Below are positions 31,601 through 41,500 of a stretch of DNA of 64,000 nucleotides, one piece after another; position 1 is the stretch's first letter; each line of letters opens with the position of its first letter. The translations under genes were made by a program, and so were the position numbers. This DNA comes from Flavobacteriales bacterium. Its GTDB lineage: Bacteria; Bacteroidota; Bacteroidia; Flavobacteriales_F; PHOS-HE28. The DNA lies in the NCBI GenBank assembly GCA_013360395.1, contig JABWBQ010000001.1, forward strand, positions 81,388-145,387, written 5' to 3'. Below the pieces are notes generated by a model. The model saw nothing but the letters and a program-made list of their open reading frames with translations, was not told the origin of the DNA and did no database searches.

Positions 31601-33116
31601 CGGCCAGCCCGTCGAAGCGCAGCTTCACGTTCGGGTCGTCGCAGGTGAGGTGCCCGTTGAACAGGCGGCGTTGCAGGCGGCCGGTGGTGGTGATCCCCGT
31701 GAGGGCACGGTCGTTGAGCGTGATCAGGGGTACCTGGCCCTCCAGGTCGGCCTGCATGGTGGCCAGGTCGCGCCCTTGGGCGTTCACCTTCACGTCGAAG
31801 GCGATGGGGCCCACCGCGGCATCGCCGGTCAGGGGCCCCAGGTCGAACCCGGTGGTGGCCAGTTTGCCCTGGAAGCGGAACACGTTGCTCACCGTGTCGC
31901 GGGCGTAGGTCAGGTCGGTGGAGAGCCGCCCCACGGCGGTGCTGGCTTCGCCGTAGGCGGTGAAGGCGGAGGCGAAGCCGGTGAAGTTGCCCCGGAACGC
32001 CATGGTCCCCAAGGCGCCCAGTTCGCCGGGCAGCTCGAGCCGCCGTCCCTGGGTGAAGGGGGGCACCGGCACGGTCGCCAGGTCGGCGGCATCGGTGCGC
32101 AGGGTGCGGGCGTCCACCACGATGAAGGTGGCCGCCAGGTCGGGCAGGCCGCTCATCTCCACCGAACCCGCGAAACGGCTGTTGCGCCCATAGCCCAGGT
32201 GCAGGTCGCGCGCCTTGAGCTCGCGCACGGTGCCCTGGGCACGGCCGCGCACATGCACCCGGGCGGCGAGCCCTTCCAACGGTGGGGCGAACCACGCGAT
32301 GTCGCGCAGGTCCACCACGGAGCTGTCCAGGTCGGCGTTCATCTCCACCAGGTCGATGTACGCGTTGTAATCGCGCCATGATCCGGTGCGCATGGCGTAG
32401 CTGCCCCGCAGTTCGCTGAAGGGGGTGCGCAGGACCAGATCGTCCACGCTGATCCCGGTGCCGCTCACCGTGGCCCGTCCCTGCAGGTCGGTGCAGGCCA
32501 GCCCGCTCCGCTCCCGGAAGGCCACATGGTCCAGCACCGCACGGATGCTGTCCTCGATCACCAGCAGTTCATGGCCCGCCACATCGCCCGTCACGTCCAC
32601 GTGCTCGAAGTCGACCCCGAAGGGCTGCACCGGCGCATCGGCGTTGTGGTGCGTGAAGCGCAGGTCGCGGATGTCGAAGGCGTCCGCCTGGATGGTCCAC
32701 GGCGCGCCGGACGTGGTGGTATCCCCCGAGGACAGGGCCGCTGTCCATTGGGTGAAGTTGCTCGTGCTGTCCCCCGCGGCCTGCCTCAGGTACCAGCGTG
32801 CGCCCTCCACCGTGACACCCCGCAGATGCACCTGCCGGCGTTCGGTGTTCACGCGCCAGCGGCGCAGGTGCAGGCGCCGGATGGCGAACAGTGTATCGCC
32901 GCGCAGGTCGCACACCAGCACGCCGCGCAGCTCGGCCGGACCGGTGAAGGTGAGGTGCACGCGGTCCACCTGAACGCAACTGCCCAGGGCCTCCGACGCA
33001 TAGGCGCCAAGCTTCCCGGCCAACCAGGTCTGCACCGAGGACAACCGCAGGGCGAACACCCCGAGCATGCCGGCCAGCACCACGGCCAGCAGCAGCCAGG
33101 CCAGGGCGCGCACCAC
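28668..33116 (-). CDS. TamB/YtfN-like translocation and assembly module protein (DUF490)
   Basis: A 1482-residue envelope protein. It has one N-terminal membrane anchor (RALAWLLLAVVLAGMLGVFALRL), a long AsmA-like beta-rich region, and a C-terminal TamB (DUF490) domain from about residue 1080 to 1420 with segments such as GKRVPVEVVMRLKDRLANPDIGFDVRLPS and VLSEPDEMNRQVFSLIVLNRFLP. In other bacteria TamB-like proteins bridge inner and outer membranes and move lipids or assist outer membrane protein assembly. The start is uncertain: GTG 33116 is the best seen, but the frame stays open upstream with a TamB-like leader (SPILKWSGR). Confidence 0.9.
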   Translation of the reverse strand: MVRALAWLLLAVVLAGMLGVFALRLSSVQTWLAGKLGAYASEALGSCVQVDRVHLTFTGPAELRGVLVCDLRGDTLFAIRRLHLRRWRVNTERRQVHLRGVTVEGARWYLRQAAGDSTSNFTQWTAALSSGDTTTSGAPWTIQADAFDIRDLRFTHHNADAPVQPFGVDFEHVDVTGDVAGHELLVIEDSIRAVLDHVAFRERSGLACTDLQGRATVSGTGISVDDLVLRTPFSELRGSYAMRTGSWRDYNAYIDLVEMNADLDSSVVDLRDIAWFAPPLEGLAARVHVRGRAQGTVRELKARDLHLGYGRNSRFAGSVEMSGLPDLAATFIVVDARTLRTDAADLATVPVPPFTQGRRLELPGELGALGTMAFRGNFTGFASAFTAYGEASTAVGRLSTDLTYARDTVSNVFRFQGKLATTGFDLGPLTGDAAVGPIAFDVKVNAQGRDLATMQADLEGQVPLITLNDRALTGITTTGRLQRRLFNGHLTCDDPNVKLRFDGLADLRGRWPKVDFTAQVERADLHELNIMPKLQLGEVSGSIRAEGELAPDSLKGRLEIGDLTYCDDRGVLDLGDVELASDRLHGEPLLTLRSDLVDAQVQGTFLPTRLPEALTSVVYSIFPALSDQVKYHLEEQRFAFNVHVKRAEPLLGRLVPGLELAPGARFQGLFDSRTFDLALSADLPRIAYGSVGGDSVQLIVDRTLDLLAFSMRSQRQQLSDSTFFDGIDLSGKAYQDEVELRLMWNGGTHDTRGDLHLAGMVNGRDDVEMDLLPSAVQLGVGTWSNPAVARLHYHQGGLEVRQLTVVNEAERIALDGWLAPDAERALAFDLEGVRLSHLRPYYTGPSLRGTVSGEGRVFDPFGEPHLLSYLCIDSLMVDRHPVGDIVFAATWRNESREMDVSGTLQRGALKALEFGGRITPQAADEQLDLVLELDSFDLAFIGPYLPEGVSDIQGRVTGDVRVGGRLAEPRVEGEAVLDEAGLRIDYLNTFYSLSDRVRIRPDGFWLDLVRVKDQEGRTAKAVGTINHRGFTQWDYDVTLELDRFLCLNTTVNDNELFYGKAYATGDLQVSGYQDNLEVVFNGSTAPGTTISLPLGTGKDLSAIDFVHFHAGDIDIDSMEAPVDLSGVHLDLNVDVTPDALFELIFDPTVGDILSGRGRGNLELSVTPTGDLSMRGDMEVVDGSYLFTLRNVVSKRFDVDPGGHITWYGDPLDAQLALNAVYKLRAPLVDIIPAERADGLGKRVPVEVVMRLKDRLANPDIGFDVRLPSVDEGVRTQVNSVLSEPDEMNRQVFSLIVLNRFLPVDRLGAASGPSGSRGNVVGTSGSELLSNQVSNWLSRLSNDVDLGLNYRPGDALTQDELELAVSTQLFDERLVLSTNVGVQYGSGSGRQSDALVGDFQLEYLLTNDGRIRLKAYSQSNDRNLNQADQAATTQGAGVAYREDFDTLGEFWRNFTGMLGLRRKATKVPAPQGPQGPEGREGTP

Positions 33117-33159
33117 ACGGCCGGACCATTTGAGGATCGGGGAACTGCTCAGGAGCGGG

Positions 33160-33167
33160 TAGTTTTG
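33160..33167 (+). promoter_or_regulatory. TAnnTTTG promoter element before tsaD
   Basis: TAGTTTTG is an exact -7 consensus 28 bases before the tsaD ATG. A TTG at 33130 is too far (27 bases) to be a good partner. Confidence 0.45.
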
Positions 33168-33194
33168 GGCACCGCAAGCAGATCGCGGGCCCGG

Positions 33195-34247
33195 ATGGCG
33201 AAAATAGCGGAGCAGGAGCGCGTGGCAGGCCCGGTGCGTATCCTGGGCATCGAGAGCTCATGCGACGAGACCGCGGCCGCCGTGCTGGTGGATGGCCGTG
33301 TGCACAGCAATGTCGTGGCCGGGCAGGACGTGCACCGGGCCTGGGGCGGGGTGGTGCCCGAACTGGCCAGCAGGGCCCATCAGGAGCACATCGTCCCGGT
33401 AGTGGACACCGCGCTGCGCGAGGCCGGCATGCGCCCTTCGGACCTCACGGCCGTGGCCTTCACCCAGGGGCCGGGGCTCATCGGGGCGCTGCACGTGGGC
33501 GCGGCTTTCGCCAAGTCGTACGCCCTGGCGCTCGGCCTGCCCTTGGTGGCCGTGGACCACATGCGCGCCCATGTGCTGGCCCACTTCATCCGCGACGACC
33601 AGGAGCGACCGGTGCCGGCGTTCCCCTTCCTGAACCTCACGGTGAGCGGTGGCCACACGCTGATCGTGCACGTGCGTTCGGCGCTGGACATGGAGGCCAT
33701 CGGCAGCACCTTGGACGATGCCGCCGGCGAGGCCTTCGACAAGGGCGCCAAACTCCTGGGCCTGCCCTATCCCGGCGGCCCGCAGGTGGATGCCCTGGCC
33801 GCGCAGGGCGATGCCCGCAGGTTCCGTCTGCCCCGGCCCTCGGTACCTGGCCTGGACATGAGCTTCAGCGGCCTTAAGAGCGCCTTCCGCAACCTGGTGC
33901 TGCCCTTGCGCGGCGCCGACGGTGCGGTTCCGGCGGAGCTCCTGCCGCACCTGTGCGCCACGTTGCAGGGCGCCATCCTCGACCAGCTCTTCACCAAGCT
34001 GACACTGGCCGTGGAGCGCACCGGCATCACGCGCATCGGCATCGCCGGCGGTGTTTCGGCCAACCGGGGCCTGCGGCAACGCCTGGCCGCTGAAGCCGAT
34101 GCCCGCGGGTGGAACGTCCACATCCCGCCGCTCGCGTACTGCACGGACAACGCGGCCATGGTGGCCATGGCCGGCGACCTCTTGCTGCGCGCCGGGCACA
34201 TCGCCGGGCCGGACACCGCACCCCGCGCGCGCATCCCGCAGGCTTGA
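33195..34247 (+). CDS. tsaD: tRNA N6-threonylcarbamoyladenosine transferase
   Basis: TsaD transfers the threonylcarbamoyl group to A37 of ANN-decoding tRNAs, working with TsaB and TsaE. It has 350 residues. The N-terminal GIESSCDETAAAV, the metal-binding HMRAHVLAH, NLTVSGGHTL, the PGGPQVD loop, and the late GIAGGVSANRGLR and CTDNAAM motifs are all present. ATG 33195 gives a short leader before the conserved start. It is divergent from tamB with about 80 bases between the starts. Confidence 0.96.
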   Translation: MAKIAEQERVAGPVRILGIESSCDETAAAVLVDGRVHSNVVAGQDVHRAWGGVVPELASRAHQEHIVPVVDTALREAGMRPSDLTAVAFTQGPGLIGALHVGAAFAKSYALALGLPLVAVDHMRAHVLAHFIRDDQERPVPAFPFLNLTVSGGHTLIVHVRSALDMEAIGSTLDDAAGEAFDKGAKLLGLPYPGGPQVDALAAQGDARRFRLPRPSVPGLDMSFSGLKSAFRNLVLPLRGADGAVPAELLPHLCATLQGAILDQLFTKLTLAVERTGITRIGIAGGVSANRGLRQRLAAEADARGWNVHIPPLAYCTDNAAMVAMAGDLLLRAGHIAGPDTAPRARIPQA

Positions 34248-34280
34248 GCCCCATGGGGCAAGCCCGTACCTTCGCCACCC

Positions 34281-35225
34281 ATGGCGCGCGCATCGATCCT
34301 TCCCCTGGTCGTGGCCCTGCTGGCCGGGCCGACCGGCCAGGCCCAGACGGTGGAGCAGCTGCTGGCCGAGGGTGACAGCCTGCTGGGGCAGGAGCGTTTC
34401 GCCAAGGCCGTGGACCTGTACACCCGGGCGGTCAACGAGCGGCCATCGGCCGCCACGTACACGGCCCGGGCCCGGGCGTGGTACGCCATGGACCGTACAG
34501 ACCGTTTCCTGCAGGATGTGGAACAGGCCCTGCGGGCGGACAGCACCTTCCCGGAGGCGAACTACCAGCGGAGCTTGTACGCCTTGCGCGGCGAGGACCA
34601 TCGCGGGGCCGAACGGTACAGCGACCGCGGCCTGCGCCATGGTGCTGTGGGCAGGCTGCGGGCCCAACTGCTGCTCGTGCACGGCGAAGCCCTGGCCGAG
34701 CTGCGCAGGCCCGAGCAGGCCATCGCCGATCTGCGCGACGGGCTGGCGCAGATCCCCGACGACCTGGACGCCAACCGCACCCTGGCACGCATGCTGGATG
34801 AAACAGGCGACCACGAGGGTGCCCTGGTGGTGCTGGAGCGCCTGTGCACGCTGGAACCCAGCAACCCGGGCCACTGGACCAACCGCGGTTTCGAACTCTC
34901 GCGGCTCGGGCGGTGGACCGATGCGCTGGCGATGTTCGAGAACGCGCTGGACATCGACCGGGACGAGCCCGTGGCCCTGAGCAACCGGGCTTATGCCCTG
35001 TTGCACCTGGACCGCAACGATGAGGCCTGGAAGGATGTGGAGCGCAGCCTGCGTTACTATCCGGCCAATGCCTTCGCACTGCGCACACGCGCGTTGCTCC
35101 GCCTGCGCAAGGGCGACCTGGAGAAGGCCTGCGCCGACCTTTCGCTGGCGCGGATCCTGGGTGGCGTCAACGATGTGGACGCGCTGATCCAGGAGCACTG
35201 CGCCACGGTGCCCGGCCGCCGCTGA
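34281..35225 (+). CDS. exported tetratricopeptide repeat protein
   Basis: A 314-residue protein with a signal peptide (ILPLVVALLAGPTGQAQ) and about seven TPR units through the rest, for example LLGQERFAKAVDLYTRAV, ELRRPEQAIADLRDGL, RWTDALAMFENALDID and KGDLEKACADLSLARI. TPR arrays hold protein partners, which are not evident here. A TACCTTCG motif lies 7 bases before the ATG. Its stop and that of the next gene share TGATCA, so the two transcripts converge with no spacer. Confidence 0.85.
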   Translation: MARASILPLVVALLAGPTGQAQTVEQLLAEGDSLLGQERFAKAVDLYTRAVNERPSAATYTARARAWYAMDRTDRFLQDVEQALRADSTFPEANYQRSLYALRGEDHRGAERYSDRGLRHGAVGRLRAQLLLVHGEALAELRRPEQAIADLRDGLAQIPDDLDANRTLARMLDETGDHEGALVVLERLCTLEPSNPGHWTNRGFELSRLGRWTDALAMFENALDIDRDEPVALSNRAYALLHLDRNDEAWKDVERSLRYYPANAFALRTRALLRLRKGDLEKACADLSLARILGGVNDVDALIQEHCATVPGRR

Positions 35226-37613
35226 TCACTGCAGCATCAAGGTCGCCGTGGTCGCCCGGCCGTCCGCCGTACGTACCGTGACCGCATAAGCACCCGGTGC
35301 CCACGGGGCCGCCACCACGACGTGCCCGCCGCTGGCACGCTGGGCATGCACCATGCGGCCTTGTGCATCGCGGACCTCCACGGCCTCCAAGAGCGATCCA
35401 GGCACCCGCACCTCGAACCGGTCCGCGGCGGGGTTCGGCCACAGTTCGAAACGACCCTGACCCTGCTCGGCGACCGCATCGAAGGAGGTCTCCAGTACCT
35501 CGAACACATCCACGGCGGCCTCCACAAGGTGGCCGGGCTGGTCGTCGGCCGTGCGGAACAGCACCTGCATGGTGGTCGACGGGGCGAGGTGGTCGGCGAT
35601 GGACCATTGGGCGGACTGCCAGCTGCCCATGCCGGGGCTGGTCGCGGTGATGGTCTCCACCACCACGGTGTCCGTGCCGTCGGTGAGCAGCACCACGAGC
35701 TCATCGTTCGCCCCGCCGTTGCCGCCCCCGTTGAAGAACCACCGGTCATAACGCACGCCCGGCACGTTGAAGCCCGTGGCGTCGAACACCGGCGAGGTCA
35801 GCAGGACCATGCCGTCGTCCACATCATCCTCGCCGGCCTGTCCACCCGCGTTCCCGGTGACCATCGCCAGGCCGAGGCAGTCGCCGACAGCATCATCCCC
35901 AGGGGCGCACGGTGCACCGAGGTAGGTGGTGCCCACGGGGACCCCGCGCTCCCAGAGCCCGCTCGCCGCGTTGCCTGTGGCGGTCCAGCCCAGGTCCACG
36001 GCAAAGTCGTCCGCGTAGCCGGGGTCGAGCGTGATGGTCACGGCGGGTGTGTTGCCGTCGATGGCCTGCGGTGCCAGGCAGGCGGTGTGCCATCCCCAGC
36101 GCCCCGCCGTGATGGCGTAGTCGTCGGCGAAAAGGGCGGCCACGGTGAACTGGCCGTTGGCGTCGGCCACGGTCTGCGCATCGGCCATGGTCCCGTCCAA
36201 CAGCACGACGGCACCGGGCACCGGGTCATTGGTGCCCGCCTCCACCACCTGGCCCGTGAAGGCGAAGGGCACCATGGGTTGCAACGGGATGTCCAGGAAG
36301 GTGACCTGCCCGGTGGTCAGCACCACGGCCGTCACCGTGTCCGGGAAATAGCCCGGGGCGCTCACCGCCACGTCGTAGGTGCCGGGCGACAGGGTGCCCA
36401 GGGCGTACTGCCCGTCGAAGGTGGTGGTGTCCGCGGTCGATGCACCCAGCAGGATCACGGAGGCGAGGTTCACCGGCGCGGTGGTGATGGCATCGGTCAC
36501 CGTGCCCTCGAGCCAGCAGGCGTGCGTGTAGGTGGGCGCCAGGATGAACAGGCCCTCTTCGATGTCGGAGATGATCAGCCGGCCCGACGGCAGGAAGGGG
36601 TACACGCCCCAGGCCCCGTTGAAGCCACCGCCGCTGAGCGGCGAGGTGTCGTAACTGCCGGTCTCCACCAGGTTCCACGGCCGGGTGGCATCGTAGATGG
36701 CCACCCCGTAGGTGTAGTAGCTGGTCACCACGAAATCGTTCAGCCAGTAGGTGTTGTGCGGAATGGTGTTGCTGCCCGGATCGCTCTGCAACTTCTCCAC
36801 GAACTGAATGTCCGCCGGGTCGCTCACGTCATAGACCCCCACGAAAGCGGCCTCCCGCTCGTCGGTGGTGAAGAGGTATTGCCCGCTGTCGTCCAGCCAG
36901 GTGTTGTGCGAGAAGTTGTTCGGGGTGGTCTGTGTGCCCAGCAGCACCGGGTTGGCCGGATCGCTGACGTCCACGATACTGAAAAAGCCGTCGTTGATGT
37001 GGGCGGCGTAGAGGGTGTCGCCCCGCGCATAGCTGTCGTGGCAGTACCAGTTGTCGAACTCCCCCACTTCCACGGGCGCCATGGGGTCCTGCGTGAGGTC
37101 GTACATGATGACGCCGCCGTTGCCCCGGTTGGCACCATGGAGGTACAGGCGCCCGTTCTCGTCGATGAACAGCGAGTGGGAGGTGTCCCAGTTGTTCCCT
37201 TGGAAGAGCGTCACCGGCAGGTTGGTGCTCTGCGGCAGCGGGCTGAGGTCCACGATCAGCAGGCCGGCGGTGGCCTCGGTGGTCACGTAGGCGTGATCGC
37301 CCCACGTCTTGATCTCCCGCCAGATGCTGTTGGGGCCGGGGGTGAAGAAGACCTCCACGGGGTTGGCCGGGTCGGTGATGTCCACCACGGACAGGCCGCC
37401 CGAGTTGGGCACGTTGTCGTCACCGTTCACCCCCACCAGGGCGTACTCGTTGCCGAACTCATCGGTGTAGCCCCACAGGTTGCTGAGGTGGCTGTTGCGC
37501 GCGGCCTGGTAGTCGTAGTGGCCCAGCAGGCTGATGTTCACCTGGGCGTGGAAGGCGCCGGCGCACAGGGCCATCGTCATGGTCGCGAACGTGCGGTGGA
37601 GGGGCTTGATCAT
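35226..37613 (-). CDS. choice-of-anchor B family secreted protein with T9SS sorting domain
   Basis: A 795-residue secreted protein. A signal peptide (TFATMTMALCAGAFHAQ) precedes a beta-propeller-like region of repeated VDITDPANPV/VDVSDPANPV units (LVIVD-type repeats). Two carboxypeptidase-regulatory-like beta modules follow (about 405-475 and 485-550), then a jelly-roll-like region and a C-terminal T9SS type A sorting domain (RFELWPNPAADRFEVRV ... GAYAVTVRTADGRATTATLML). ATG 37613 starts the signal peptide, and the longer frame is read-through. It should be exported and anchored or released by the type IX system. Confidence 0.88.
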   Translation of the reverse strand: MIKPLHRTFATMTMALCAGAFHAQVNISLLGHYDYQAARNSHLSNLWGYTDEFGNEYALVGVNGDDNVPNSGGLSVVDITDPANPVEVFFTPGPNSIWREIKTWGDHAYVTTEATAGLLIVDLSPLPQSTNLPVTLFQGNNWDTSHSLFIDENGRLYLHGANRGNGGVIMYDLTQDPMAPVEVGEFDNWYCHDSYARGDTLYAAHINDGFFSIVDVSDPANPVLLGTQTTPNNFSHNTWLDDSGQYLFTTDEREAAFVGVYDVSDPADIQFVEKLQSDPGSNTIPHNTYWLNDFVVTSYYTYGVAIYDATRPWNLVETGSYDTSPLSGGGFNGAWGVYPFLPSGRLIISDIEEGLFILAPTYTHACWLEGTVTDAITTAPVNLASVILLGASTADTTTFDGQYALGTLSPGTYDVAVSAPGYFPDTVTAVVLTTGQVTFLDIPLQPMVPFAFTGQVVEAGTNDPVPGAVVLLDGTMADAQTVADANGQFTVAALFADDYAITAGRWGWHTACLAPQAIDGNTPAVTITLDPGYADDFAVDLGWTATGNAASGLWERGVPVGTTYLGAPCAPGDDAVGDCLGLAMVTGNAGGQAGEDDVDDGMVLLTSPVFDATGFNVPGVRYDRWFFNGGGNGGANDELVVLLTDGTDTVVVETITATSPGMGSWQSAQWSIADHLAPSTTMQVLFRTADDQPGHLVEAAVDVFEVLETSFDAVAEQGQGRFELWPNPAADRFEVRVPGSLLEAVEVRDAQGRMVHAQRASGGHVVVAAPWAPGAYAVTVRTADGRATTATLMLQ

Positions 37614-37769
37614 GCGGGCAATGTAGGGGTTCGATGCGATCGGGTGCGCTCCCGGCCACCGATGGCCCACCGCGATCGCCGGACCCGGGAGCCGCTGCGA
37701 CGGAAATGACGGGGTGCCGTGCAACACTGCGACCGCCAGCGGCTAAATTGCCACCCTGATCCGGAGACC

Positions 37770-38561
37770 ATGCGCGACCTGCTGTGCCCCGTGGACATGA
37801 CCGAGCTGGCGGGGACCGCCCTGGCCCATGCCGTGCGCCTGGCCCGTGCTTCGACCGCCAGCGTCACCCTGCTGCATGTGCGCGACAAGCACGAGCGCGA
37901 AGGCCCCGTGGGCGATCAGGTGCAGGCCGAGATGGAGGCGCTCGTGAAGCGCCAGGGCGATGGCGCCCCCGTGCGGACGCTGTACCGCGACGGCAACTTC
38001 ATGAAGGAGATCGCCGCCGAGGCCGCCACCGGCCACGCCATGATGGTGGCCGGCACCCACGGGCCGCGCGGCCTGCGCCAGAACCTGTTGGGCGCCGACA
38101 TCCTCAAGCTGGTACGCCACGTGCGCCTGCCCAGCTGGGTGATGCAGGTGCACAGCGCCGCACGCCGCGTGGAACGGCTGGTGGTGCCCGTCTCGGGCCA
38201 CGAACGCATCGACGGCCTACTGGACGCCATCACCGGGCTGGCCAGGCTCGATGACACCGAGGTCCATGTGTACCAGGTGATGCGGCCCAACGAGGGGGCG
38301 TCCGAGCGCCTTCAGGCCAACAAGCAACGCATGCTCCGCCACCTGGTCCAGACCGGCATCCGCACCGTGGAAGTGAACGAACCGAGCACCGTGTTCTCCG
38401 TGGGCTTCGCTGAGCAGACCCTCCGCTACGCCGAACGGGTGGACGCCCATGGCCTGGCCTTCATCGTCGATGCCTCCGACGAATACCGCTACATCGCGGA
38501 CGCCGAGAAGGAAAGGCTGATCGCCAACAAGTACGACATCCCGGTGCTCTGCGCCCACTGA
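37770..38561 (+). CDS. universal stress protein, two Usp domains
   Basis: A 263-residue protein made of two Usp-like halves. The first begins RDLLCPVDMTELAGTALAHAVRLAR and has VAGTHGPRG in the nucleotide-binding position. The second begins RLVVPVSGHERIDGLLDAI and ends IANKYDIPVLCAH. Usp proteins help survival under stress, and tandem forms are common in Bacteroidota. The G-2x-G-9x-G(S/T) ATP motif is not clear in either half, so ATP binding is doubtful. TAAATTG upstream (37744-37750) resembles a -7 element. Confidence 0.82.
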   Translation: MRDLLCPVDMTELAGTALAHAVRLARASTASVTLLHVRDKHEREGPVGDQVQAEMEALVKRQGDGAPVRTLYRDGNFMKEIAAEAATGHAMMVAGTHGPRGLRQNLLGADILKLVRHVRLPSWVMQVHSAARRVERLVVPVSGHERIDGLLDAITGLARLDDTEVHVYQVMRPNEGASERLQANKQRMLRHLVQTGIRTVEVNEPSTVFSVGFAEQTLRYAERVDAHGLAFIVDASDEYRYIADAEKERLIANKYDIPVLCAH

Positions 38562-38576
38562 CCGGCCGGGCGGGGC

Positions 38577-38584
38577 TACCTTTG
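38577..38584 (+). promoter_or_regulatory. TAnnTTTG promoter element, very short leader
   Basis: TACCTTTG matches the -7 consensus and lies only 9 bases before ATG 38594. If it is used, the transcript would be almost leaderless. Confidence 0.4.
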
Positions 38585-38593
38585 CCTCCGCCC

Positions 38594-41500
38594 ATGCGGA
38601 CCTTCCGTGAACCGGTCGCCGCCATCGTGCTTCTGTTGGCGGGGCCTTCCGTGGCGCAGTTCGGCCCCTTTCAGACGGTGGACGGCTGCGCGGTGCGGCA
38701 GGTGGAGGTGGTGGACCTCGATGGCGACGGCGATCGGGACCTGCTGGTGGCCAAGAGTGACGGCCTGGACCGCTACACGAACGCCGATGGGCTGGGCTCT
38801 TTCGAGCCACCGCACAGCATCCTGTCCCACCCCCCCGATGTGCGGCTGCTGGTGCGTGCGGCCGACATGGACGGCGACGGTGATCCCGACCTGGTGGTCG
38901 CCCGCGACAAGGACAGTACGCTGCTGCTGCTGCCCAACCTGGGCGGCCTGGGCAACTTCGGCCCGCCGCAGGCCATCGCCACCTTGCCGGCACGGCTGCA
39001 GCCCGCCGGTTTCACGGCGCTCCACCTCGCCGACCTCAACGGCGATGCCCTGCCCGAGGTGCTCACGCTTTACGGCGGGCACAACACCGTGTTCCGGGTC
39101 GCCAACGCCGGCGGAGCCTTCGCCCCGCTGGATGCCCTGCCTGACCTGCTGACCGGTCCCGCCTCGGGGCTCTTCGCCACCGGCGACCTGGACGGCGACG
39201 GCCACACGGACCTGCTGCTCAACGACCTCGCCGGCCGCTTCGTGGCCGGATGCAACCTCGCAGGCGACGGCAACAGCTGGTCGGCGGTGCCCCTCTTCAC
39301 GGCGCTGAACGATGCCCAGCACCAGGCCGAGCTGCTCGACATGGACGGGGATGGCGACCTGGACATCGGGCTGCACGGGCCGGTGCTGCAGTGGGCACGC
39401 AACGACGGGGCGGGGCCGACCTTCACCCGCAAGCCCTTTGCCGCGGCCCCCGATGCCGGCGAGGCCGCCTACGGCAGGCCCGGATGCGGCCCGTGGGCCT
39501 CGGTGGTCCACTTCCCCACCGACCCCGGCGCACCCACGCGGTGGCGGCAGTTGAACGACGGCCAGACCGGCGCATCCGCCGCGGTGCCGCTGCCGGACGT
39601 GCTGAAGGGTGACCGACCGGCCTGGGCCGACCTGGACGGTGACGGACGCGACGACCTGCTGGTCATCCACCCCAACGCATTCGGCTGGCACCGCAGCGTG
39701 CTGCCCCAGGCCGCCCCCGGCTGGTCCCTCACCATGCCCGCGCTGGACACCCTCTGCTGGTACGGCGGGAGCTATCCCCTGCCTGCACCGCAACCGGCCA
39801 CCGGCCTGTGGTCCGGGCCCTTCGTGGACCAGGGTTCGTTCCATGCATACCAAGCGGCGGCAGGCACCTACCCCCTGCAACACCTGGTGATGGACAGCGC
39901 AGGATGCCCGGTGAGCGGTGACGCGCCTTTGCAGGTGGTGCAAGGCCCCACCGTGGAGCCGCTCAGCGCACCGATCCCCACCTGCCCGGACGGCCCCGTG
40001 CAACTGGTGGCCAGCCCCTCCACGGGGCTCTGGTTCGGGCCGGTGGACAGCACCGGGCTGGTGGACCTGGCGCAACGGCCCATCCTGGGCGAGGCCATCT
40101 TCGTGCTCCAGGACGCCGCCGGCGGAAGCTGCGCGAGCGAAGGCCTCTGGCTCGACCTGCCGGCACCCGCGCCCATGAGCCTGCTGGTGGACACGGTGAT
40201 GTGCGCCAACGACCCGCCGCAAACCCTGATCCTCACCGGCCCCTCGCCCGGCACGGTGACCCTCAGCGGACCGGTGTTCGGCGTGCAGTACGTGCAGCCA
40301 CACATCCTGGCCGTGCAGTTCGATCCAGCGCTGGGGCCCGGCAGCTATCCCTTGGTCACCACCGCCGAGGGCGGGGCCTTCTGCGCCGACACGCTCACCA
40401 CCTGGATCACGGTGCATGCCGTCCCGCAGGTGGCCCTCACCCCCTTCGACACGCTGTGCAGCAGCTCCGGGCCCTACCCGCTCCAGCACGCACAGCCCGC
40501 CGGTGGTGTGTGGAGCGGCTTCGGCGTGCTCGCCGGGCATTTCGATGTGACCACACACCAGTTCGGCAACTACCTGCTGCACTACGCCTACACGGACAGC
40601 AACAGCTGCAGCACCACGGTCTCCCAGACGATCACCGCCCTGCGGCGCCCCTCGGTGTTCGGCCCGCCGGATGCCGCGGTGTTCTGCGCGGACGACGGAG
40701 TGCAGGACTACAACGCCCTGCCGCTGGGCGGTCTGTGGTCCGCGCCGCTCAACGCGGCCAACGGCACGCTGGACCCCACCTTCATCGCCCCGCTGCCCTT
40801 CGACGGCGTGGCCATCTACACCTTCACCGACGCCACCGGCGGACAATGCAGCAACCTGCCGCGCACCTTCACGGTGCAGGCGCGCACCGTGCCGGCCTTG
40901 ACGGTCGGGGGGCCCTATTGCGACAACGACCCGGTGGCCACGGTCACCGGCAGCCCTGGGGGCGTGTGGGGCGGGGCGGCCACGGGCACCGGCACCACCG
41001 GCCTCTTCGATCCGGCCGCAGCGGGTCCCGGCACGCACCACATCACCCTCACGGCCGCGGCGGCGGATGAATGCGCGGGCACGGACTCGGCCGCCGTGAT
41101 CGTACTGCCCGCTCCTTTCGCCGGCCTCCTGCTGCCGGTGGACACGCTCGGGCTGCACGACCCGGTCCTGGCGCTCTCCGGCGGTGTGCCGGCCGGCGGC
41201 ACGTACACCGTGGATGGCCTGGCGGTGGCCGGGTTCGATCCGCAATTGTACGGACCGGGCTGGGTCGAGGTGGGCTATGCGGTGACCGACGGTCTTTGCA
41301 CAAGCACGGCCGTGGACAGCATCCACGTGCTGGACGACACGGGCATGGGGGAACCGGGAGGCACGGACGGCCCGCGCCTTTGGCCGAACCCCGCCACGGA
41401 CCACGTGCTGCTGATGGCCCGGCCACAACGCGCGGAGGTGCGCGTGTTGGACGCCACCGGCCGCACGGTGCTCGGCCCGTTGATGGGCCTGCCGCCCCTT

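Noticed and set aside
28971..32381. A very long open frame (over 1100 codons) on the plus strand opposite tamB
   Set aside because: It is an antisense shadow of tamB. Its translation is rich in His, Gln, Gly and Val with no domain pattern, as expected from the complement of GC-rich codons.
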